This document shows, piece by piece, positions 42,207-51,891 of a DNA stretch of 64,000 bases. The notes beneath the pieces are model-generated. The model saw only the letters and a list, made by a program, of their open reading frames with translations, made no database searches and was not told the DNA's origin. Numbering within the stretch: position 1 is the stretch's first letter; each line of letters begins with the position of its first letter. Origin of the DNA: Bacteroidota bacterium. GTDB taxonomy: Bacteria; Bacteroidota; Bacteroidia; Bacteroidales; Tannerellaceae. Location of the stretch: assembly GCA_023429375.1 (NCBI GenBank), contig JAEYVY010000011.1, positions 1-64,000 of the forward strand, read 5' to 3'. A program made the translations under genes and the position numbers.

Positions 42207-44270
42207 TTATTTCAAAGCTCCGGCTTTCTTCTTTAAATAGGCATAAATACATTCTTGCGCACGAATCTTATTCGGGCTATTGTCATGTTTGAAGTTATTG
42301 ACTAGATTCTCATCAATAAAGCAGGCTTTCACATTATCTTTTAGTTGAATAGTTAATATATCTATTATCTCTTGTTTAATGTCTGGTGAGAGAATAGGAA
42401 AGGCCGTCTCTATCCTGCGACTCAGATTACGACGCATCCAATCTGCCGAAGTCATAAATAAGTTTTCTTCTCCATCATTATAGAAATACCATACGCGTGA
42501 ATGTTCCAAATACATATCCACAATTCGCGTAATCCGGATATTCTGACTATACGATTGACCAGGCACCAGACAGCATATACCTCGTATGATTAAATCAATC
42601 TCAACGCCTGCTTCGCTTGCCTTATACAATTCGGTTATCATATTCTGGTCGTGTAGTCCGTTCATCTTCAATATAATCCTGCCCTTTTTACCTTGGCGTA
42701 CATGTTCACTTTCACGGCGTATCATACGCGTCAACTCGTCGACCATATTAAAACGGGCAACCAATAAAGTATTGAACTGCGGACTTTCTATGCGACCTTC
42801 TAATACAGCAAATACATTTTTCACATCATGCAAAATGGCCTGATCGGATGTAAGCAACGCCATATCTGAATAGACCGTTGCTGTTTTCTCATTAAAGTTG
42901 CCTGTACTTAGATAAGCAAAATCAATAGACTTGGATCCATCCTGCGGTTCTTTCAGCAAGACAACAGCTACTTTTGCGTGAACTTTTAAGCCTGGGATAC
43001 TATAAATAATTCGGATTCCTGCCTGCATCATGCGCTCGGCGGTATGCATATTATTTTCTTCGTCAAAACGAGCTTTGAGTTCGACAAAGACGGTAACCTT
43101 TTTCCCATTATTAGCAGCACGTATTAGTGTATTGATAACAGCCGAATCTTCTGCCACGCGATACTGTGTTACCTTGATTTCTTCTACCCGAGGATCTATA
43201 GCTGCTTCGGTTAGGAAACGAAGCATATAATCGAAAGAATAATAGGGGAAATGCAACAACACATCTTGACGCTCTACCACTTGGAAGATGGAATTAGCCT
43301 CATCAAGCAGTGGATAACGAATCGGTTCCGGTCGTTGCAGCTCTACTGATTTACCCAAAGGATTAGGCAGCTTCATCAAGTCTTGAAGGTTCAAATAACG
43401 CCCTCCTTGCACTAGACTATCTTCATCAATATCGAATGCTTTACGAACAAAATCAAGGATATCATCCGGCATATCCACATCATACATAAACCGGCTGAGC
43501 GCTCCAATCTTCCGTTTTTTAACTTTCTTCCTTAGCTTTTCAACCAAATTGCCTTTTTCATCTTCGATATAGATATCCGCATCTCTCGATATCTTGATGC
43601 TATAACAACTTTCCACTTCATAACCGGGAAATACTGTATCAAGATTTGCACGTATTATATCGTCGATAAACATGATATAATACTTTCTTTCATGCTCGGG
43701 CAGCTCTATAAATCGCGGCACCTTAGTATAAGGAATCCTAATCAATGCATGATGATATTGGCCACTATGATCTCCTTTTCGGATCAGTCTTACAATTAGA
43801 TATAATCGTCGGTCGCGAAGAAAGATACGGATCGCTTCAGGCTCAAGCATGACCGGGGCAAGAAAAGGAAATACCTCTTCTTCAAAATATCGTTTTACAA
43901 AATCTTTGTGAAAAGATTCGGGTTTATGATTTTGATACAGGACAACACCGTAATCATTCAATTCCGGGAGTATCTGCCCTTGAAAGATTCGATAATAGTC
44001 TACCTGTTGTCTGTTTACTTCTTCGGTGATAGCTGCCAGTATCATTTCAGCATCACCGGCATCTTCCGCCGTGAAATTTCGTTTCATGATTACGCCTCTA
44101 TGTTCAGCCACACGTATTTCATAAAATTCCTCTAGGTTAGATGAATAAATAGCCAGGAATTTAATGCGTTCATACAGAGGCAATGACTTATCTTCAGCTT
44201 CGAGAAGAACCCGATAGTTAAAGGATAGCCAGCTAATATCACGCTTAAAGAATTTATATGTTTGTTCCAT
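42207..44270 (-). CDS. ppk1: Polyphosphate kinase 1
   Basis: A 687-residue PPK1: N-terminal helical domain (KRDISWLSFNYRVLLEAEDKSLPLYERIKFL), head domain with the LVRLIRK region, and two phospholipase D-like catalytic domains. These contain the phosphorylated histidine in GLKVHAKVAVV (about residue 430) and the YLSTGNFNEKTA motif. It reversibly polymerises the gamma phosphate of ATP into polyphosphate. It is divergent from the phosphodiesterase gene at 44328. Confidence 0.96.
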   Translation of the reverse strand: MEQTYKFFKRDISWLSFNYRVLLEAEDKSLPLYERIKFLAIYSSNLEEFYEIRVAEHRGVIMKRNFTAEDAGDAEMILAAITEEVNRQQVDYYRIFQGQILPELNDYGVVLYQNHKPESFHKDFVKRYFEEEVFPFLAPVMLEPEAIRIFLRDRRLYLIVRLIRKGDHSGQYHHALIRIPYTKVPRFIELPEHERKYYIMFIDDIIRANLDTVFPGYEVESCYSIKISRDADIYIEDEKGNLVEKLRKKVKKRKIGALSRFMYDVDMPDDILDFVRKAFDIDEDSLVQGGRYLNLQDLMKLPNPLGKSVELQRPEPIRYPLLDEANSIFQVVERQDVLLHFPYYSFDYMLRFLTEAAIDPRVEEIKVTQYRVAEDSAVINTLIRAANNGKKVTVFVELKARFDEENNMHTAERMMQAGIRIIYSIPGLKVHAKVAVVLLKEPQDGSKSIDFAYLSTGNFNEKTATVYSDMALLTSDQAILHDVKNVFAVLEGRIESPQFNTLLVARFNMVDELTRMIRRESEHVRQGKKGRIILKMNGLHDQNMITELYKASEAGVEIDLIIRGICCLVPGQSYSQNIRITRIVDMYLEHSRVWYFYNDGEENLFMTSADWMRRNLSRRIETAFPILSPDIKQEIIDILTIQLKDNVKACFIDENLVNNFKHDNSPNKIRAQECIYAYLKKKAGALK

Positions 44271-44298
44271 GGTTCTTCACTTAGTACGTAAATATAAA

Positions 44299-44306
44299 TA
44301 CTTTTG
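44299..44306 (+). promoter_or_regulatory. -7 promoter element that fixes the phosphoesterase start
   Basis: TACTTTTG, a perfect match, 21 bases before ATG 44328. An in-frame ATG-like start at 44304 would lie inside it and is rejected. Confidence 0.65.
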
Positions 44307-44327
44307 CAGTATAAAAAAAAGAAAAAG

Positions 44328-44819
44328 ATGAAAGTTGGATTACTCTCCGATACGCACGGATACTGGGATAAACGCTATGCTGAACACTTCAAAGAATGCG
44401 ATGAAATCTGGCATGCCGGAGATATTGGTTCGCTTGAAGTGATTGAGCGATTAGCAGAGATAAAGCCTGTTCGGGCTGTGTATGGAAATATTGATGGACA
44501 AGACATTCGTATCTCCTGCCCTAAATATTCCGTATTTATGGCTGAAGATGTTAAGGTTCTCCTCACGCATATCGGAGGATATCCCGGAAGATATGCACCT
44601 GAAATCAGAAATGAACTTTATAGCGCACGTCCAAACCTTTTTATAGCCGGACATTCACATATTTTGAAAGTAATGTTCGACCAGACATTAAATTGTTTGC
44701 ATATTAACCCCGGAGCAGCCGGCATTAGTGGCTTTCATCAGGTTCGTACATTGGTACGCTTTGTTATTGAAGAAAAGAATATCCGAGATTTAGAGGTGAT
44801 TGAGTTAGGGCAAAGATAG
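44328..44819 (+). CDS. YfcE/MJ0936-type metallophosphoesterase
   Basis: A 163-residue calcineurin-like phosphoesterase starting MKVGLLSDTHG. Metal-binding motifs DTHG (8-11), GDIGS (about 36-40), GNID, HIGG and GHSH (about 108-111) are all present. Small proteins of this type hydrolyse phosphodiesters with Mn; the cellular substrate is unknown. It is monocistronic and converges on the membrane protein gene with a two-base gap. Confidence 0.9.
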   Translation: MKVGLLSDTHGYWDKRYAEHFKECDEIWHAGDIGSLEVIERLAEIKPVRAVYGNIDGQDIRISCPKYSVFMAEDVKVLLTHIGGYPGRYAPEIRNELYSARPNLFIAGHSHILKVMFDQTLNCLHINPGAAGISGFHQVRTLVRFVIEEKNIRDLEVIELGQR

Positions 44820-44821
44820 AC

Positions 44822-45964
44822 TTATACTTCTACGCTTTCATAGTTGTACTGTTCACAGCAATAACTATCTACCATTAATACCGTATTCTGGAGATAAGTA
44901 AATTCCTTTTCAAAATACTCACTGAACAGTCCTGTACCAATATTATCCTCAATTTGTTTGGCGGTCCATAGTTTACCGCACATTTGTTTACAGCAGTTCA
45001 TCTGTTCATCTGATTGCAGATAGACAACATAAACAGATACTTGATGCTTGACAAGCTCATTTTCAAACTTATAGCGGATCAGGAATCTGGGTGATACGGC
45101 CTCGCGAGGAAAACAACAAGACAGCGCATCGTATACAGCCTCTTCTATACCCTGCTTGTATCGTACATAATACCTAAACGGATAGTCCAACGAATCGGGA
45201 GATATGATAGAATCCGAGCTACGATTGGCAAGGTATAGCATCCCATTATAGACTACTGCGATACGTACAATGGGATGATAAAACTTACGTTGTGAAGCCG
45301 AACTGATTGAGTAGGCTATTCTTCCTATTACGGCACCATTATCATTCAAAACAGGCAGCCATACTTCATTCTTTAAATAGCCTCGAAGCATATATATGCG
45401 CACTTGCTCGTACAACATAATGCTTATCCCGGCAATTAGAGGCGTATAGCTGATTAACAAAGGTTCAAACGTTACACTTTTTTCCGTTGATGGCAACAAT
45501 AAATAAAACAGCGTTACAAAAAGGTGAAACGTAAATACGCCCTGCATGATTTGTATCGTGAAAAAGAATTCATTCAGCGAAGCATTCAGATATGTCTGTT
45601 TATCAGAACTCATCTCCATATTCTTCACCTTTCTTCTAACATATTGCCGTTGCACATAAGTGAACGCCAGAACGATTACAAAAATCATTTCTACCAGCAA
45701 GGAAGAATAGTTAGTTAAGAACAGGGGACTGATAAACAGTAGACCTATAGAATAGAGCAGCTGAGTAATAGCAACAGGAAATAACAAAAACTGATAGGCT
45801 TCCGATCCTTTTCTCCATCTATATAGGATATAACAAACAGCACTAAAAATCACGGATGTGATAAAAGAAACCAGATACGGAAGGAATATATTCATCCCGA
45901 AAAATAACAGTAAAGGCAATAACGCCACCGTTTGATTTCCTATTCCTTTTCTCAGTCTATTCAT
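44822..45964 (-). CDS. Membrane protein with a Nudix-like C-terminal domain, function unknown
   Basis: A 380-residue protein with about six predicted membrane helices in the first 190 residues (about 14-33, 36-50, 57-77, 80-105, 135-160 and 168-188) and a soluble C-terminus from about residue 200. That part begins WLPVLNDNGAVIGRIAYS and has VRIAVVYNGMLYLANRS, which recalls the opening strands of a Nudix fold. The Nudix box itself is degenerate (KQGIEEAVYDALSCCF), so catalysis is doubtful. lipA is 68 bases upstream on the same strand. Confidence 0.7.
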   Translation of the reverse strand: MNRLRKGIGNQTVALLPLLLFFGMNIFLPYLVSFITSVIFSAVCYILYRWRKGSEAYQFLLFPVAITQLLYSIGLLFISPLFLTNYSSLLVEMIFVIVLAFTYVQRQYVRRKVKNMEMSSDKQTYLNASLNEFFFTIQIMQGVFTFHLFVTLFYLLLPSTEKSVTFEPLLISYTPLIAGISIMLYEQVRIYMLRGYLKNEVWLPVLNDNGAVIGRIAYSISSASQRKFYHPIVRIAVVYNGMLYLANRSSDSIISPDSLDYPFRYYVRYKQGIEEAVYDALSCCFPREAVSPRFLIRYKFENELVKHQVSVYVVYLQSDEQMNCCKQMCGKLWTAKQIEDNIGTGLFSEYFEKEFTYLQNTVLMVDSYCCEQYNYESVEV

Positions 45965-46032
45965 TACTACTATCGTTTATTCAATCATACTCCTACTACA
46001 AATAACAACTATACATCACTATTTGTTAAGAT

Positions 46033-46878
46033 TCACACATGTTTCTCTGCATGATAGGACGAACGCACCAATGGAGCACTCTCTACTTTTGAAAATCCTT
46101 TTTGCAATGCGACTTCCTTAAATTCTTTAAACTTATCCGGATGAATATATTCGGAAACCGGGACATGTTTGCGCGAAGGTTGAAGATACTGGCCGATTGT
46201 CAAGACAGATCCTCCTACGGCAAGCACATCATCCATCAACTGATAGATCTCTTCCGTCTGCTCACCTAGTCCAACCATCATACCGGTTTTTGCTACTACT
46301 CCACGCTCAGCTATACGTTGCAGTACAGAAAGGCTTACATCATACTTAGCGGCACTACGGATTTTAGGTGTTAAACGGCGAACCGTCTCCATATTGTGAG
46401 AGATAATGTCGGGTGCCGCATCGATAACCATATCAATAAGTTCTTTACGGCCCTTAAAGTCAGGAATAAGCACTTCGATAGTCAGGCCAGGATTCCTTTG
46501 CTTAACGGTTTCAATCGTCTTCACCCAATGTGCAGCACCTAAATCAGGCAAATCGTCACGATCCACCGAAGTAATTACGGCATGTTTAAGATTCATCAAG
46601 CGAATGCTAAGCGCCACATTTTCCGGTTCTTTAGGATTGAGCGGAAGCGGTTTGCCTGTCAATGTATTACAGAACTTACAAGAGCGGGTACATATCTCTC
46701 CGCCAATCATAAAGGTAGCGGTCCCCCTCTCCCAACACTCACCCATATTTGGGCATCTTCCACTCGTACAAATTGTATGTAATGAATGAGATTCTACAAT
46801 CTCTTTCGTCTGTGTAAACTTTTCGTTTCCTCCAAGCCGGATCTTTAACCAATCCGGCTTTCTCACATGCTCTGCCAT
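46033..46878 (-). CDS. lipA: Lipoyl synthase
   Basis: A 281-residue radical SAM enzyme. It has the auxiliary cluster motif CTSGRCPNMGECW (about residues 34-46), the radical SAM motif CTRSCKFC (about 62-69) and the C-terminal VRSSYHAE serine motif. It inserts two sulfurs into octanoyl domains of 2-oxoacid dehydrogenases and the glycine cleavage H protein. The start is three bases after the DPP-IV-like gene, so the two are co-transcribed. Confidence 0.96.
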   Translation of the reverse strand: MAEHVRKPDWLKIRLGGNEKFTQTKEIVESHSLHTICTSGRCPNMGECWERGTATFMIGGEICTRSCKFCNTLTGKPLPLNPKEPENVALSIRLMNLKHAVITSVDRDDLPDLGAAHWVKTIETVKQRNPGLTIEVLIPDFKGRKELIDMVIDAAPDIISHNMETVRRLTPKIRSAAKYDVSLSVLQRIAERGVVAKTGMMVGLGEQTEEIYQLMDDVLAVGGSVLTIGQYLQPSRKHVPVSEYIHPDKFKEFKEVALQKGFSKVESAPLVRSSYHAEKHV

Positions 46879-46880
46879 TT

Positions 46881-49055
46881 TTATAAATTATCTAACAGGA
46901 AATTCGACATCTTGGTATACAGATGGTAACGTGTATTTCCCCCATAGATGCTATGATTGCGGTCTTTGTAGATGTGCATATCAAATTGCTTACCTGCCTG
47001 AACTAATGCTTCCGCATAATCCATGGTTTGATGGAAATGGACGTTATCGTCTGCCGTACCATGTATAAGCAACAATTTACCTTGCAGTTTAGTTGCCAGT
47101 TTTATTGGCGAAGTTGCCGCGTATCCTTCAAAGTTTTCCTTTGGAGTACGCATAAATCGCTCAGTATAAACCGTATCATAATATTTCCAGTCTGTAGGAG
47201 GAGCTACTGCAATTCCGGCTTTAAATGTACCATCTCCTGTACTCATAGCCATTAGCGTAGTATATCCACCAAAGCTCCAACCCCAAATAGCAATACGATT
47301 GGCATCAATATATGGCAATGCTCCTAAAGCACGTGCAGCTTCTACTTGATCACGGGCTTCTAACTCACCCATTCGAAGATAGGTACATTTGCGGAATGCT
47401 TCTCCGCGAGCACCGGTTCCACGACCATCCACACTAACCACAACAAAACCGGCAGAAGCCAGATAATGCTCCCAACCAAAATCGTATAAATCAAGAACTT
47501 GCTGTGAATTCGGACCGCTATATTGAATCATTAATACCGGATATTTACGTGATGCATCAAAGTTTACTGGTTTTACGATCCAGGCATTCAGATCATATCC
47601 GGAAGCTGTTTGCACGGTCATAAATTCTTTTGGGCTGTAGGCATAAGTAGCCAGAAGTGATTTCAAAGCAGCATTATCTTGTAAAACACGCAGTTCTTTT
47701 TGAGTCTTCACTTCATGTACAGTGATTCGCATAGGGTCGTTTGCGTTTGAAAAATAATTCACGTAATAGGCTAGGTTAGCACTGAATACGGCACGGTTTG
47801 TACCTTGTTTGGTAGACAGTTTAGTCTTATTGCCTTTTGCATCAATCCGGTAAACGGCACGGCGTAACGGGCTCTCTTCAGCTGATTGATAATAGACTGT
47901 TTTCGTCGTTTCATCCACACCTAAGAATTCAGTCACATCCCAATTTCCTTTGGTCACCTGGCGTTGCATAACACCTGTTTGCGAATAAAAATAGATATGT
48001 GCATAACCATCCTGTTCGCTCACATAGGTGAAGCCATCATTCATAAAATGGATGGAGTTCAACCATTCAGAATCTATATAAGCTTTGTTTTCTTCGCGCA
48101 AAACCAAACGGAACACGCCACTTTTCGGATTGGCATAATACATGCTGAACACATTCTGATGACGGTTCAATGTCATAACAGCCAATTGGTCAGAGTTTTT
48201 CGTAAAAGTAATTCGAGGAATATAACCATCAGCATCCATCGGCACCTTTAGTTCTTTGATATCTTTAGTCTCAATACTATAAGAATGAACCGTTACTTTT
48301 GAATTCTTCTCGCCGGCTTTCGGGTACTTGAATTTATAATATCCCGGATAGGTTTCATCACCATAGATCTGCATAGAGAATTCTGGCACATCTGTTTCAT
48401 CAAAGCGAACATACGTCAGATATTCACTGTCTGGCGACCAAGCCATTAGGTTGGTAACCGAAAATTCCTCTTCATATACCCAGTCGGTGATACCGTTTAA
48501 TATCTTATTCACTTCACCATCTTTTGTTACTTGCACTTCGGTATCGTAGTCAAACTTCTTCACCCAGATATTATTGCCACGCACATAAGCACACATACGG
48601 CCATCAGGTGAAAAAGTTGGTATCATCTGCTTTTCTTCCGAATCGGTCAGCGGTTTCACCATATTGCGTCGCACATCATAATCGTAGATTACGGCTTTAG
48701 AAGAACGGCGGTAAATAGGTTCTATATCTCTTAGTAATAATATTCTGTGCCCCGTTGAACTAATCAAGTAATTATCAAACTTATCAAACGTGCATTCTCT
48801 TGCTTTTGCGGCGTTAAACAAGGTATCTACCGGATTACCAGTCTTGTATGCATATTTAATAACCATCGTCCGTTCCGGATTCATTGCAGTATAATGCTCG
48901 CCGTCCGGCATAGAACGCATTTCACCTATACTTGTAGCCTGACGAAATTTCCCATCGGTAATATCCTTTAAATTAACACGCTGACTTCCATTCTGCGCGA
49001 ACAGACTGCCTGCAATTCCTATAAAAAGTAAAATAGTTAGACCCGTTTGCTTCAT
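46881..49055 (-). CDS. Exported S9 dipeptidyl peptidase IV-like protease
   Basis: The protein has 724 residues from MKQTGLTILLFIGIAGSLFAQ, a clear signal peptide. Longer in-frame starts cross the promoter at 49084 and were rejected; ATG 49061 two codons upstream is possible. An eight-bladed propeller (about 40-480) carries the DWVYEEEF segment that binds the substrate amino group. The alpha/beta hydrolase domain has the nucleophile in GWSFGG, then GTADDNVHF (Asp) and DRNHSIYGG (His). It removes X-Pro dipeptides in the periplasm. Confidence 0.93.
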   Translation of the reverse strand: MKQTGLTILLFIGIAGSLFAQNGSQRVNLKDITDGKFRQATSIGEMRSMPDGEHYTAMNPERTMVIKYAYKTGNPVDTLFNAAKARECTFDKFDNYLISSTGHRILLLRDIEPIYRRSSKAVIYDYDVRRNMVKPLTDSEEKQMIPTFSPDGRMCAYVRGNNIWVKKFDYDTEVQVTKDGEVNKILNGITDWVYEEEFSVTNLMAWSPDSEYLTYVRFDETDVPEFSMQIYGDETYPGYYKFKYPKAGEKNSKVTVHSYSIETKDIKELKVPMDADGYIPRITFTKNSDQLAVMTLNRHQNVFSMYYANPKSGVFRLVLREENKAYIDSEWLNSIHFMNDGFTYVSEQDGYAHIYFYSQTGVMQRQVTKGNWDVTEFLGVDETTKTVYYQSAEESPLRRAVYRIDAKGNKTKLSTKQGTNRAVFSANLAYYVNYFSNANDPMRITVHEVKTQKELRVLQDNAALKSLLATYAYSPKEFMTVQTASGYDLNAWIVKPVNFDASRKYPVLMIQYSGPNSQQVLDLYDFGWEHYLASAGFVVVSVDGRGTGARGEAFRKCTYLRMGELEARDQVEAARALGALPYIDANRIAIWGWSFGGYTTLMAMSTGDGTFKAGIAVAPPTDWKYYDTVYTERFMRTPKENFEGYAATSPIKLATKLQGKLLLIHGTADDNVHFHQTMDYAEALVQAGKQFDMHIYKDRNHSIYGGNTRYHLYTKMSNFLLDNL

Positions 49056-49083
49056 AATCATTAAGATAGATAGTAATTTGTAA

Positions 49084-49091
49084 CAAAAGTA
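49084..49091 (-). promoter_or_regulatory. -7 promoter element of the DPP-IV-like gene
   Basis: TACTTTTG on the minus strand, 28 bases upstream of ATG 49055. Confidence 0.6.
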
Positions 49092-49144
49092 CGAAAAAAA
49101 GTCATCGTATAGTTTAAAAGCGAACAACGGTATCATAATATTCG

Positions 49145-49152
49145 TATTTTTG
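49145..49152 (+). promoter_or_regulatory. -7 promoter element of phoH
   Basis: TATTTTTG, a perfect match, 36 bases before ATG 49189; an in-frame ATG at 49150 lies inside the element and is rejected. Confidence 0.6.
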
Positions 49153-49188
49153 TCTATCAAAAAAATAAAAAGCTTAGAATGGCATCGC

Positions 49189-50181
49189 ATGATTGAACGG
49201 ATATATATTCTCGAAAACGTAGACCCTGTCTTGTTCTACGGTGTAAACAATGTAAACATACAACTGATTAAAACATTATTTCCGAAGTTGCGGATTGTAG
49301 CCAGAGGAAATATCATGAAGGTGATTGGTGATGAGGAAGAATCAGAACTTTTTCTGAAGAAGATCCGGGAAATTGAAAAATATTGTGAAGAATTCAACAC
49401 ATTAAGTGAAGATGTCATTCTCGATATAATTAAGGGCAAGGCACCGACTGTAGTCAAACAAGAGAATTTGATTATCCATGGGATGAATGGCAAACCGATT
49501 ATTGCCCGGACCGAGAATCAGCAATTGCTTGTGAAATCGTTTGAAGAGAACGACCTTGTTTTTGCTATCGGACCGGCCGGATCAGGAAAGACGTTCGTTG
49601 CCATTGCACTTGCTGTCAGAGCACTCAAGAATAAGGAAGTACGCAAAATCATACTGAGCCGACCAGCAGTGGAAGCCGGCGAGAAGTTGGGATTCCTACC
49701 AGGGGAAATGAAAGATAAGCTGGATCCATATTTACAACCGCTTTATGATGCGCTTCAGGATATGATTCCTGCTGCGAAGCTAAAGGAATATATGGAAACC
49801 AATGTGATTCAAATTGCTCCATTGGCATTTATGAGAGGACGCACATTGAACGATGCTGTCATCATTCTGGACGAAGCACAAAACACTACAACCCATCAGA
49901 TTAAGATGTTCCTTACACGTTTGGGCATGGGTGCTAAGATGATCGTTACGGGAGATGTAACACAGATTGACCTCCCTCCGACTACCACTTCAGGTCTAAT
50001 CCAGGCTATGGATATCCTGAAAGGAGTTCCTGGAATTGGGCGTACAGAATTTACAAAGAAAGACATCGTTCGCCATAAGCTTGTCCAACGAATTGTCAAT
50101 GCATATGATAAGTTCGATGAAAGGCGAAAGAAAGAGATAAAAGAACGAAAGAAAGATACAACAGAAACGAATCAAAAATAG
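49189..50181 (+). CDS. phoH: PhoH-like ATPase
   Basis: The protein has 330 residues from MIERIYILENVDPV. An N-terminal KH-like region (about 1-95) precedes a P-loop ATPase with Walker A GPAGSGKTF (about residues 127-135), RPAVEAGEKLGFLPG, Walker B VIILDEAQN and TGDVTQIDLP. PhoH proteins are linked to RNA metabolism, sometimes with YbeY. The tail is Lys/Arg-rich. purC follows after seven bases, so phoH-purC-menG-aroE forms a run of four genes. Confidence 0.92.
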   Translation: MIERIYILENVDPVLFYGVNNVNIQLIKTLFPKLRIVARGNIMKVIGDEEESELFLKKIREIEKYCEEFNTLSEDVILDIIKGKAPTVVKQENLIIHGMNGKPIIARTENQQLLVKSFEENDLVFAIGPAGSGKTFVAIALAVRALKNKEVRKIILSRPAVEAGEKLGFLPGEMKDKLDPYLQPLYDALQDMIPAAKLKEYMETNVIQIAPLAFMRGRTLNDAVIILDEAQNTTTHQIKMFLTRLGMGAKMIVTGDVTQIDLPPTTTSGLIQAMDILKGVPGIGRTEFTKKDIVRHKLVQRIVNAYDKFDERRKKEIKERKKDTTETNQK

Positions 50182-50188
50182 GATGGAT

Positions 50189-51139
50189 ATGAAAAAGGCG
50201 TTAGTTGAAACGAATTTCAATTTTCCGGGGCAAAAAAGTGTTTATCATGGAAAAGTTCGTGATGTATATAACATCAACGATGAATTACTTGTAATGGTTG
50301 CAACCGACCGCATCTCTGCGTTCGACGTTGTATTGCCCGAAGGAATTCCCTATAAGGGACAGATGTTGAATCAGATTGCTGCCGGTTTTTTGGATGCAAC
50401 TGCTGATATTTGTCCGAACTGGAAACTGGCTTCACCCGATCCAATGGTGACTGTCGGAGTACAATGCGAAGGATTTCCGGTAGAAATGATCGTACGCGGT
50501 TATTTGTGTGGTAGCGCATGGCGTGCATACAAGAGCGGTGTACGTGAAATTTGTGGAGTAAAACTCCCTGAAGGTATGCGCGAAAACCAACGTTTCCCAG
50601 AACCGATCATTACCCCTACCACCAAGGCGGCTATCGGCATGCATGACGAAGACATTTCAAAAGAAGAAATCCTTAAACAAGGATTGGTTTCAGCTGAAGA
50701 TTACGAAGTGCTTGAAACCTATACGAAAGCTCTATTCCAACGTGGAACTGAAATAGCAGCTCAAAGAGGTTTAATCTTGGTAGATACCAAATATGAATTC
50801 GGACATCGTGATGGTAAGATTTATCTGATAGACGAAATCCACACCCCTGATTCATCCCGCTATTTCTATTCAGAAGGTTATGAAGACCGCTTCAACAACA
50901 ACGAACCGCAGAAGCAGCTCTCCAAAGAGTTTGTGCGCGAATGGTTGATGGAAAACGGATTCCAGGGTAAAGAGGGCCAGAAGGTGCCTGAAATGACCCC
51001 TGAGATAGTTGAAGGTATCAGCGAACGTTATATCGAACTGTTCGAACATATCACAGGCACAGCATTCGAACGTGGCAACACTGAAAACTTGTTGCAACGA
51101 ATAGAAAGTAATGTTACTGCTTATCTTGCTTCCAGATAA
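50189..51139 (+). CDS. purC: Phosphoribosylaminoimidazole-succinocarboxamide synthase
   Basis: The protein has 316 residues from MKKALVETNFNFPGQ; an ATG two codons upstream (50183) is equally in frame, but AGGATGG serves as a ribosome site for this one. YHGKVRDVYNINDELLVMVATDRISAFD, RGYLCGSAWRAYKSG and LIDEIHTPDSSRY are the SAICAR synthase signatures. It catalyses the ATP-dependent addition of aspartate in purine synthesis. Its TAA stop is directly followed by the menG ATG. Confidence 0.96.
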   Translation: MKKALVETNFNFPGQKSVYHGKVRDVYNINDELLVMVATDRISAFDVVLPEGIPYKGQMLNQIAAGFLDATADICPNWKLASPDPMVTVGVQCEGFPVEMIVRGYLCGSAWRAYKSGVREICGVKLPEGMRENQRFPEPIITPTTKAAIGMHDEDISKEEILKQGLVSAEDYEVLETYTKALFQRGTEIAAQRGLILVDTKYEFGHRDGKIYLIDEIHTPDSSRYFYSEGYEDRFNNNEPQKQLSKEFVREWLMENGFQGKEGQKVPEMTPEIVEGISERYIELFEHITGTAFERGNTENLLQRIESNVTAYLASR

Positions 51140-51877
51140 ATGAATTACGGAGCAGAAAAAATACGCCCTTATAAAAGTGAGGAGCAAAAGACTGTACAAG
51201 TCAGACGAATGTTCGATACGATTGCGTTTGCTTATGACAAGCTGAACCGGTTGTTATCGCTTGGTTTTGACAAGGGATGGCGCAAGAAAGGAATTGCCTA
51301 TTTAAAGCCTTTTGCTCCTCAACTTATTCTTGACATCGCTACGGGTACGGGTGATCTGGCCATCGCTATGCGTCGTTGCTTGAATCCCCAGAAAGTGGTC
51401 GGTGCTGATATTTCAGAAGGAATGATGGAGATAGGTCGCGAGAAAGCTCACAAAGCCGGATTCGCCGATTCTATTTCATTCGAACAGCAAGACTGTCTTG
51501 CACTTACCTATCCGGACAACACGTATGATGCAGTCACTGCAGCATTTGGCGTCCGTAATTTCGAGCATATCGAACAGGGTATAGGCGAAATGTATCGTGT
51601 ACTTAAGCCTGGTGGACATATCATGATTCTGGAGCTTTCTTCACCAGAGTATTTCCCTATGAAACAGCTTTTTGCGATTTACTCGAAAGTAATCATCCCG
51701 AATATGGGCAAGTTACTATCTAAAGAGAAAGCAGCATACGACTATTTACCCTCGTCCATTAAAGTTGTCCCTCAAGGACATGTGATGACCGATATTTTGG
51801 AACGTGCAGGCTTTAAAGAGACGCGATATAAAACTTTTACTTTGGGTGTCTGTACCATGTACACCGGAACAAAATAA
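51140..51877 (+). CDS. menG: Demethylmenaquinone methyltransferase
   Basis: A 245-residue UbiE/MenG-family enzyme. VRRMFDTIAFAYDKLNRLLSLG, the SAM motif DIATGTGDLAIAM (about 65-77), the AFGVRNFEH segment and YDYLPSSI define the family. It performs the last step of menaquinone synthesis; Bacteroidales respire with menaquinone. There is no gap after purC, and aroE starts 14 bases downstream. Confidence 0.95.
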   Translation: MNYGAEKIRPYKSEEQKTVQVRRMFDTIAFAYDKLNRLLSLGFDKGWRKKGIAYLKPFAPQLILDIATGTGDLAIAMRRCLNPQKVVGADISEGMMEIGREKAHKAGFADSISFEQQDCLALTYPDNTYDAVTAAFGVRNFEHIEQGIGEMYRVLKPGGHIMILELSSPEYFPMKQLFAIYSKVIIPNMGKLLSKEKAAYDYLPSSIKVVPQGHVMTDILERAGFKETRYKTFTLGVCTMYTGTK

Positions 51878-51891
51878 AATACTAATTACAT

